A stretch of 8,895 nucleotides of DNA from an uncultured Desulfomonile sp. (GTDB lineage: Bacteria > Desulfobacterota > Desulfomonilia > Desulfomonilales > Desulfomonilaceae). Within the stretch, counting starts at the first letter, position 1. Each line of letters starts with the position of its first letter. Location of the stretch: NCBI GenBank assembly GCA_903853735.1, contig CAINUH010000013.1:1-8895 (forward strand). Direction: 5' to 3'. The translations under genes and the position numbers were made by a program. A model generated the notes under the pieces. The model searched no databases, was not told where the DNA came from, and worked only from the letters and a program-made list of their open reading frames with translations. Positions 6,488 to 8,895 of this stretch are shown piece after piece.

Positions 6488-7660
6488 ATGGTAATCACCG
6501 CCCTAGAGAGGCTCCTGAGCGAACCACGTATGTTCAGCCGTAAAGGGAGAATTGGGCTACTCTATAACCAGGCGTCAGTGGATTCTCGGTTCCGCTCAAC
6601 TCCTGAACTGATCAACGATTTATATGCAGGCAGGCTATCTGTTCTCTTTGGGCCGCAGCATGGTGTGGGCGGGACCGAACAAGACAACATGAAGGAGACC
6701 GGGCATGGGGTCCATCCCACATTGGGCCTGCCGATAATGAGTCTCTATTCCGACAAGCGAGAACCCACAAGTGAAATGCTTGATGCAGCGGACACGTTTC
6801 TGGTTGACATTCAGGACGTGGGAGCCAGGGTCTATACGTTTGCCAGTACGGTCATCTACCTCATGCGCGCCTGTTCAAAGGCGGGCAAGGGGGTGATGAT
6901 TCTCGACAGGCCCAATCCCATCAACGGCCTGGATGTGGAAGGCAACCTCCTGGACGTACAATTGGCCTCGTTTGTCGGTCCTTACCCCATTCCAATGAGG
7001 CACGGAATGACTCTGGGCGAGTTGCTACTCTTTTGCAACGATGTGTTCGAGATAGGGTGCAGCCTCGACGTTGTCCCAATGGCCGGCTGGTCACGCAACC
7101 AGTGGTTCGAGGACACTGACCTGCCATGGGTGATCCCGTCCCCTAACATGCCTATTGTGGAAACCGCAGTAGTGTACCCAGGGCAGGTGATGCTCGAAGG
7201 GTCCAACCTGTCTGAGGGCCGCGGAACGACAAGGCCGTTTGAAATCTTTGGAGCTCCTTACCTGGAACCGCATCGACTCGCTGAGGCTATCGAGCCCGGC
7301 ACCCTGGACGGAGCCGTTCTGAGACCGGTTGACTTCAGACCGACCTTCAATAAGTGGGGAGATCTTCTCTGCAAAGGATTCCAAATTCACGTGACCGACA
7401 GGCACATATTCAGACCTTACCGCGCGTCACTGGCAATACTTGCAGCCGTCATAAAGCTTTACCCAGATGAGTTCAAATGGGCAGATCCGCCTTACGAGTA
7501 CGTTTTTGACCAGCTTCCTATTGACGTGATCCTGGGAGACTCGAGAGTGCGTACAGATATTGAGCAGGCCCGGTCTGTGCTGGAGATGGAACAAGAATGG
7601 CTTGAAGATCTTGAGAAGTTTTGTAAAACCAGAAAAAAGTTTCTCTTATATTCCGCGTGA
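6488..7660 (+). CDS. DUF1343 protein, NamZ-like exo-beta-N-acetylmuramidase (GH171)
   Basis: The characterised member, NamZ (YbbC) of Bacillus subtilis, removes N-acetylmuramic acid from the non-reducing ends of peptidoglycan fragments. Family signatures seen here are GRIGLLYNQASVD (20-32), FGPQHGV (54-60), DIQDVGARVYTF (107-118), LDRPNPINGLDVEG (139-152), MRHGMTLGEL (170-179), PSPNMP (217-222), YPGQVMLEGSNLSEGRGTTR (230-249) and a C-terminal domain from about 290 with KGFQIHVTD (296-304). At 390 residues it spans the whole family domain. It has no signal peptide, and an in-frame TAG two codons before the ATG rules out an upstream start, so it would act in the cytoplasm unless exported in another way. 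The ribosome site is weak. It lies 71 bases after the holin-like gene. The muramidase activity is inferred from the family. Confidence 0.9.
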   Translation: MVITALERLLSEPRMFSRKGRIGLLYNQASVDSRFRSTPELINDLYAGRLSVLFGPQHGVGGTEQDNMKETGHGVHPTLGLPIMSLYSDKREPTSEMLDAADTFLVDIQDVGARVYTFASTVIYLMRACSKAGKGVMILDRPNPINGLDVEGNLLDVQLASFVGPYPIPMRHGMTLGELLLFCNDVFEIGCSLDVVPMAGWSRNQWFEDTDLPWVIPSPNMPIVETAVVYPGQVMLEGSNLSEGRGTTRPFEIFGAPYLEPHRLAEAIEPGTLDGAVLRPVDFRPTFNKWGDLLCKGFQIHVTDRHIFRPYRASLAILAAVIKLYPDEFKWADPPYEYVFDQLPIDVILGDSRVRTDIEQARSVLEMEQEWLEDLEKFCKTRKKFLLYSA

Positions 7661-7694
7661 AAACTTTAGAAATGTCGCTGACCCCTTTTAGGTC

Positions 7695-7723
7695 TTGAAC
7701 ATAGGGGATAGAAATTGTATGTG
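7695..7723 (+). promoter_or_regulatory. Possible promoter of the ankyrin-repeat gene
   Basis: TTGAAC (7695-7700, four of six matches to the -35 consensus) is followed after 17 bases by TATGTG (7718-7723), a weak -10 box. It lies in the 124-base gap after the NamZ-like gene and would give a leader of roughly 55 bases. The position fits an independent transcript, but the -10 match is poor. Confidence 0.3.
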
Positions 7724-7770
7724 ACTCGTGTTTCTCCTCACCGAGGGACCACGAAAAAGAGATTTATCAC

Positions 7771-7776
7771 GGAGGG
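7771..7776 (+). promoter_or_regulatory. Ribosome-binding site deciding the ankyrin gene start
   Basis: GGAGGG lies eight bases before the ATG at 7785. The longer reading that starts at an ATG at 7728 has no comparable site and would bury the signal peptide behind 19 charged residues, so 7785 is the better start. Confidence 0.8.
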
Positions 7777-7784
7777 TATTGTTC

Positions 7785-8444
7785 ATGAGGGCACTTGCGC
7801 GACTTTTAATCTCGTTGGCATTCTTTACGATGTGTATGCCTTTGGTGCAGGTATTGGGAGGCCCTTTGGAGGATGGCCTTCTGGATGCAGTGCGATCAGG
7901 GGATCCCAAGAAAGTCGAAGAAATACTGGCAAAAGGAGCCAATGTCAACGCCAAGGACTCAGACGGGTTCACGGCTTTAATGGAAGCCTCTGTCGAAGGT
8001 GGAATGGAGGTAGTTAAACTTCTTTTGGCTAAAGGGGCTGATGTCAATATTCAAAACGAGGATGGAGACACGGCTCTGATAGGAGCATCGTTCGCCGGTC
8101 ACACCGACTTGGTCAAGCTCCTTCTTGATAAAGGAGCCAACGTTAACGCCGTCAACAAGGATGGAGTTTCCGCTCTGTTCGGGGCAGCATTCGAGGGTCG
8201 ACCGGACGTGGTGAAGCTGCTTCTCGAAAAAGGGGCCAACGCTAACGCCAAGGAAAAGAGGAATGGAGCGACCCCCATAATTGTGGCAGCCTTCGAAGGT
8301 CATAAAGAAGTTGTGGAATTGTTGCTCGCTAAAGGGGCGGATGTGAACGCGAAAGATAATGAAGGCAATGCTGCTTTGAGCCTCGCTACAGCCAGAAGCC
8401 ACGACGAAGTGGTGAAGCTTTTGAAGGCTCGCGGAGCAAAATGA
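7785..8444 (+). CDS. Exported ankyrin-repeat protein
   Basis: Ankyrin repeats are protein-binding scaffolds; no enzymatic domain is present and the partner is unknown. The 219-residue product starts with a signal peptide (basic MRALAR, hydrophobic core about 7-24, likely cut near VLGG at 23-26) and no lipobox cysteine, so it is predicted to be periplasmic or secreted. An N-terminal cap (about 29-58) is followed by repeats at about 59-91, 92-124, 125-157 and 158-191 and a C-terminal cap (192-219). Each repeat has the usual DG.TAL...A..G...VVKLLL.KGA.VNA pattern. The fourth is one residue longer (KEKRNGATP). DNA of the repeats has diverged, so they are not recent duplications. It follows the NamZ-like gene by 124 bases and may be a separate transcript. 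Confidence 0.92.
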   Translation: MRALARLLISLAFFTMCMPLVQVLGGPLEDGLLDAVRSGDPKKVEEILAKGANVNAKDSDGFTALMEASVEGGMEVVKLLLAKGADVNIQNEDGDTALIGASFAGHTDLVKLLLDKGANVNAVNKDGVSALFGAAFEGRPDVVKLLLEKGANANAKEKRNGATPIIVAAFEGHKEVVELLLAKGADVNAKDNEGNAALSLATARSHDEVVKLLKARGAK

Positions 8445-8612
8445 GGCGGCTCAAAGCGGGGATTGCGGCACAGCGGGGACCGGAAAATAGTCACATTCCG
8501 AGAAACGCAGAGGGATTATCCCGTATGGCAAGACAGCTTTATGCCATGCAACCTGAGCCCCCTGGACGCACAACCCGCGTATATAGGAGAGGGACTCCCT
8601 CAACATTTCCCA

Positions 8613-8642
8613 GCTATTCTCTAAAGAGAAGCCGCTTTTTTT
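8613..8642 (+). terminator. Possible terminator after the ankyrin gene
   Basis: TTCTC (8617-8621) and GAGAA (8626-8630) form a short stem around TAAA. After GCCGC comes a run of seven T (8636-8642). The stem is AT-rich, and five bases separate it from the T run, so the case is weak. The T run is also the lysine-coding end of the convergent - strand gene. Confidence 0.3.
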
Positions 8643-8842
8643 GATGACTTCCCGTTTTGTGATGACGATTTTTTCTTTGAGCCCGATTTATTATACGATG
8701 ATTTGTTATTTGATTTGCTCTTGCTGTACACCGACTTCTTGGAACTGGAGTTCTTTTTCCCGGACAGTGATTTACTCTTGGAAGACGATGCCTTCTTGGA
8801 GGCGTTGCTCCTTCTTATACGCACCATTTTTGATTTGCTCAT
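8621..8842 (-). CDS. Ser/Lys-rich low-complexity protein
   Basis: The frame encodes 73 residues of which 27 are serine and 20 lysine, with no aromatic core beyond two tyrosines. I know no family name for it. It is strongly basic and probably disordered; similar compositions occur in histone-H1-like or nucleic-acid-binding tails, but that is only analogy. All six serine codons (AGC, AGT, TCA, TCC, TCG, TCT) and both lysine codons are used, so the bias is held at protein level and is not a DNA repeat. The ATG at 8842 has no ribosome site, and codons 6-15 (including ATA, AGA, AGG) look unlike coding sequence. The true N-terminus may come from the overlapping frame at 8772-8873 through a frameshift. 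It converges on the ankyrin gene. Confidence 0.5.
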   Translation of the reverse strand: MSKSKMVRIRRSNASKKASSSKSKSLSGKKNSSSKKSVYSKSKSNNKSSYNKSGSKKKSSSQNGKSSKKAASL

Positions 8843-8873
8843 CAGTAAAGACGTTCTTATTCATATCAATCAT
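8772..8873 (-). CDS. Short frame overlapping the Ser/Lys-rich gene, probably its N-terminus
   Basis: A 33-codon frame starts at the ATG at 8873 with AGGTGG (8882-8887 on this strand) eight bases upstream, the only good ribosome site in this corner. A second in-frame ATG is at 8864. The peptide reads MIDMNKNVFTDEQIKNGAYK onward, then KEQRLQEGIVFQE and a TAA. The first 24 or so residues look like normal coding sequence with common codons. A +1 shift near CTCCAAGAAGG (about 8785-8800) would join it to the Ser/Lys-rich frame. It could be a natural frameshift, programmed recoding, a base-calling error, or a genuine small ORF overlapping its neighbour. Only 22 bases of upstream sequence are available. 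Confidence 0.4.
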   Translation of the reverse strand: MIDMNKNVFTDEQIKNGAYKKEQRLQEGIVFQE

Positions 8874-8895
8874 CCCAATAACCACCTGATTTCCT

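Noticed and set aside
8455..8500. GGGGACC-GGAAAATAG stretch resembling REP-type repeat ends
   Set aside because: There is a single partial match with no inverted partner in the window.
8589..8601. GAGGG/CCCTC hairpin as a terminator for the Ser/Lys-rich gene
   Set aside because: It has a short stem, a three-base loop and no T tract on the - strand.
8441..8644. 67-codon + strand frame overlapping the ankyrin stop as ATGA
   Set aside because: The product looks random, and no ribosome site or family pattern is visible.

Overview
The window looks like chromosomal DNA of a mid-GC Gram-negative bacterium, most plausibly Desulfobacterota (the former Deltaproteobacteria, for example a Desulfomonile- or Syntrophobacter-like organism). 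That placement is an inference from the overall style of the proteins and from the neighbourhood; no marker gene here settles it. All protein genes I recognise lie on the + strand. A tRNA-Arg gene and a small Ser/Lys-rich gene lie on the - strand.

Layout. Positions 1-969 carry no convincing protein gene. They hold two diverged direct copies of an 85-100 bp element that ends in a very GC-rich inverted repeat, plus several short direct and inverted repeats. tRNA-Arg(TCT) with an encoded CCA lies at 970-1046 (-). Positions 1047-1487 have no intact gene, although broken - strand reading frames there could be a decayed gene. A near-consensus sigma70 promoter (1488-1516) then drives coaBC (1558-2766), the bifunctional flavoprotein of coenzyme A synthesis. 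After a possible 30-codon ORF comes a family 4 [4Fe-4S] uracil-DNA glycosylase (2955-3653). Its stop codon overlaps the start of a long-form NfeD membrane serine protease (3650-4999). An intrinsic terminator (5129-5151) separates NfeD from its usual partner, a slipin/stomatin-like protein (5200-5961). Next are a small four-helix membrane protein of the phage-holin-4_2 type (5994-6416), a DUF1343/NamZ-like protein with no signal peptide (6488-7660), and an exported ankyrin-repeat protein (7785-8444). At the right edge a - strand gene encodes a Ser/Lys-rich low-complexity protein (8621-8842). It overlaps a better-initiated short frame (8772-8873), which suggests a frameshift.

How the genes work together. 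NfeD, slipin and the four-helix protein form a membrane-quality cluster. NfeD-type proteases cleave the hydrophobic C-termini of stomatin-like proteins in the characterised archaeal pair. UDG and CoaBC are housekeeping genes. Only the udg-nfeD pair shows a clear sign of translational coupling. NamZ-like and ankyrin proteins may act on or beyond the cell envelope, but this is weakly supported. I see no CRISPR array, transposase, integrase or defence system. The most unusual items are the paired GC-rich repeat elements on the left and the frame-shifted Ser/Lys-rich gene on the right.
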